A stretch of DNA of 64,000 nt from Bacteroidales bacterium UBA1745 (GTDB lineage: Bacteria > Bacteroidota > Bacteroidia > Bacteroidales > UBA932). Below are positions 62,422 to 64,000 of this stretch, piece after piece (the stretch's first letter is position 1; each line of letters begins with the position of its first letter). Location of the stretch: the NCBI GenBank assembly GCA_002314885.1, contig DCHT01000044.1, positions 54,531 to 118,530 of the forward strand, in the 5' to 3' direction. The notes beneath the pieces are model-generated. The model was not told where the DNA came from, ran no database searches, and saw only the letters and a program-made list of their open reading frames with translations. A program made the translations under genes and the position numbers.

Positions 62422-63762
62422 ATGTTTGAGAACCTTAGTGAGAAACTTGAGAGATCGTTCAAGATCCTCAAGGGTGAAGGAAAGATTACTGAAATCAATA
62501 TTTCGGAGGCCCTCAAGGACATCCGTCGTGCCCTGCTCGACGCCGATGTCAGCTACAAGATAGCGAAGACATTCTGTGACGACGTGAAGAAGAAGGCCAT
62601 AGGCCAGAACGTCCTCACCGCAGTCAAGCCTCAGCAGATGATCGTGAAGATCGTCCACGATGAACTCGCCGCTCTGATGGGCAGCGAATCCAGCGACATA
62701 AATATAAAAGGACAGCCTGCAGTGGTGCTGGTGGCCGGTCTGAACGGCTCCGGTAAGACCACATTCTCCGGCAAGCTCGCGCTCAATGTGAAGAGCAAGA
62801 AGGGAATGAAGGTCCTCCTCGCTGCCTGCGACACTTTCCGTCCGGCCGCAATCGAGCAGCTGAAGGTGCTCGGCGAGCAGGTGGGTGTACCTGTTTACAC
62901 TGAGGAAGGCGTTAAGGATCCGGTACAGATCGCTCAGAATGCCATCAAGAAGGCTAAGGCCGAGGGCTATTCCGTGGTGATCGTCGATACTGCCGGCCGT
63001 CTTGCAGTGGACCAGGAGCTGATGGATGAGATTTCCGCTCTCCACAGCGCTGTGAAGCCAACTGAGACTCTCTTCGTGGTCGATGCAATGACCGGTCAGG
63101 ATGCAGTTGAGACCGCCAAGGCCTTCAACGAGCGCCTCGATTTCGACGGTGTCGTCCTTACTAAGATGGACGGTGACACCCGCGGTGGTGCAGCCCTCTC
63201 CATCAAGGCCGTAACCGGCAAACCTATCAAGTTCATCTCCTCAGGCGAGAAGATGGAGGCCCTCGATGTATTCCACCCGGCTCGTATTGCCGACCGTATC
63301 CTCGGTATGGGTGACGTCGTTTCCCTCGTCGAGAAGGCCCAGGAGGCCTACGATGAGAAGGAAGCCCGTGAACTCAAGAAGAAACTCGCCAAGGACCAGT
63401 TCACTCTGATGGACTTCTACAATCAGATCCAGCAGGTCAAGAAGATGGGCGACATCAAGGAACTCGCAGGTATGATCCCAGGTGTCGGCAAGGCCATCAA
63501 GGACGTGGATATCGACAACGACAAGGCCTTCAAGGGCATTGAGGCCATAATTATGTCAATGACTCCGGCCGAGCGTGAGCATCCTGAAATCATCAACGGA
63601 AGCCGCCGCAAGAGAATCGCAGACGGCTCCGGCACTAATCTTCAGGAAGTCAACAAACTCCTCAAGCAGTTCGAAGGCACCCGTAAGGCTATGAAGCAGT
63701 TTATGGGTGTCGGCAAGGGCGATATGATGCGCAATATGATGCGCGGCGGTATGCGCCGATAA
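62422..63762 (+). CDS. ffh: Signal recognition particle protein Ffh
   Basis: A 446-residue GTPase that with 4.5S RNA targets nascent membrane proteins. The N domain has ALKDIRRALLDADVSYKIAK, the G domain has P-loop GLNGSGKTT at about 98-106, DTAGRLAVD and TKMDGDTRGGAALS, and the Met-rich M domain ends in MKQFMGVGKGDMMRNMMRGG. Length fits the family. No SRP RNA was recognised nearby. A strong terminator follows 17 bases after the stop codon. Confidence 0.96.
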   Translation: MFENLSEKLERSFKILKGEGKITEINISEALKDIRRALLDADVSYKIAKTFCDDVKKKAIGQNVLTAVKPQQMIVKIVHDELAALMGSESSDINIKGQPAVVLVAGLNGSGKTTFSGKLALNVKSKKGMKVLLAACDTFRPAAIEQLKVLGEQVGVPVYTEEGVKDPVQIAQNAIKKAKAEGYSVVIVDTAGRLAVDQELMDEISALHSAVKPTETLFVVDAMTGQDAVETAKAFNERLDFDGVVLTKMDGDTRGGAALSIKAVTGKPIKFISSGEKMEALDVFHPARIADRILGMGDVVSLVEKAQEAYDEKEARELKKKLAKDQFTLMDFYNQIQQVKKMGDIKELAGMIPGVGKAIKDVDIDNDKAFKGIEAIIMSMTPAEREHPEIINGSRRKRIADGSGTNLQEVNKLLKQFEGTRKAMKQFMGVGKGDMMRNMMRGGMRR

Positions 63763-63778
63763 GCTCAACGCAATATCA

Positions 63779-63810
63779 AACAGCCCCCTCAGACCGAGGG
63801 GGCTGTTTTT
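63779..63810 (+). terminator. Rho-independent terminator of ffh
   Basis: A stem of about 10-11 base pairs (CAGCCCCCTC at 63781-63790 with GAGGGGGCTG at 63796-63805) over a five-base loop, followed by TTTTT. Confidence 0.9.
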
Positions 63811-63812
63811 GT

Positions 63813-63855
63813 GAAAGTGGCGCAGAAGTAGTGCCACTAGTACTGCACCACTTTC
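63813..63855. repeat. Imperfect 43-bp inverted repeat
   Basis: GAAAGTGG (63813-63820) pairs with CCACTTTC (63848-63855), and the interior GCAGAAGTAGT pairs with ACTAGTACTGC at nine of eleven positions. It lies directly after the ffh terminator, in non-coding DNA. Confidence 0.6.
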
Positions 63856-63860
63856 CCCTT

Positions 63861-63897
63861 GGTGGGTTTGCGCACCTGCGCAAAACCACCCTTTTTT
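63861..63897 (+). terminator. Hairpin with T-run at the head of the tandem repeat
   Basis: GGTGGGTTTGCG (63861-63872) pairs with CGCAAAACCACC (63879-63890) with one mismatch, then C and six T (63892-63897). The 3' arm and T-run form part of the 52-bp repeat unit that follows. Confidence 0.55.
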
Positions 63898-64000
63898 GCT
63901 CACCGGGGGTGTCTGAAACCATCCTCCGTGTGCAAAACCACCCTTTTTTGCTCACCTTGGGCGTCCGAATCCATTCTCTGTGTGCAAAACCACCCTTTTT
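63881..64000. repeat. 52-bp tandem repeat running off the window
   Basis: The motif CAAAACCACCCTTTTTTGCT starts at 63881 and 63933, and again in truncated form at 63985, a period of exactly 52. The first 26 or so bases of each unit are nearly identical; the second half differs at about eight positions. The period is not a multiple of three, so it is not a coding repeat. The unit itself looks like two diverged 26-mers (TGGTTT plus CAC appears twice on the minus strand). Confidence 0.8.

Noticed and set aside
61135..63045. Open frame of 636 codons antisense to the second lysA and ffh
   Set aside because: It spans two well-supported genes on the other strand, has no family resemblance and is explained by codon bias.
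62422..63762. SRP RNA gene adjacent to ffh
   Set aside because: Flanking non-coding DNA contains only terminators and repeats; no GGAA-type tetraloop hairpin with the SRP pattern was seen.
63881..64000. CRISPR array
   Set aside because: The parts between the conserved cores are themselves similar, as in a diverged tandem repeat, not unique spacers; no cas genes are present.

Overview
This window is a chromosome segment from a member of the Bacteroidota, most likely order Bacteroidales. The evidence is a SusC/SusD pair, BACON-domain lipoproteins, a GLUG-repeat surface protein, DUF4252/ECF sigma clusters, a PUR-type DUF3276 gene, a long NusB, and repeated -7 promoter boxes of the Bacteroidota type (TAnnTTTG). 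Base composition looks moderately GC-rich (roughly mid-50s percent by eye), with strong preference for C-ending codons. Genus cannot be fixed from the sequence. No rRNA, tRNA, CRISPR array or insertion sequence was found.

Layout. 1-3.9 kb (minus): lysA, a BACON/endonuclease-phosphatase lipoprotein, obg and a PAP2 phosphatase cut by the window edge. 3.9-11 kb (plus): a complete histidine operon hisGDCBHAF(IE), divergent from lysA and preceded by a textbook attenuator (a 17-residue leader peptide with six His codons, a terminator and a competing antiterminator). 11-22 kb: a GH3 glycosidase, a HAD phosphatase, YitT, two ECF sigma modules with DUF4252 and membrane partners, a MATE exporter, upp and an alpha/beta hydrolase. 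22-25 kb: fhs and manC. 25-35 kb (minus): a tightly packed eight-gene run (DUF3276, small membrane protein, DPP-IV-like peptidase, MsbA-like ABC exporter, VanZ, golvesin/amidase 'xanthan lyase', asnA, galM). 35-41 kb (plus): nusB-yajC-ybbR-coaE-DUF5606-rimO and a lipoprotein. 41-54.5 kb: glpABC (with a very short GlpB), then susC-susD-BACON lipoprotein-glycerophosphodiesterase-giant BACON/GLUG protein. 54.6-57.8 kb: a 49-residue small ORF coupled to a multidomain adhesin-like lipoprotein. 57.8-58.4 kb: a non-coding block made of nested inverted repeats. 58.4-63.8 kb: yebC, a TPR membrane protein, a membrane-bound AraC regulator, a second lysA-like gene and ffh. The window ends in hairpins and a 52-bp tandem repeat.

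How it fits together. The glpABC operon beside a SusCD locus carrying a glycerophosphodiesterase suggests capture of glycerophosphodiesters at the cell surface and oxidation of the released glycerol-3-phosphate (inference). The his operon is self-contained and apparently controlled by ribosome stalling at His codons.

The most striking large-scale signal is not a gene: the tetranucleotide CATG is almost absent. I found only three copies by eye in 64 kb, where about 240 would be expected from composition. Codons before ATG are switched to T-ending forms against the genome's own preference. This points to a strong selective or mutational process acting on CATG, such as a restriction or methylation system.
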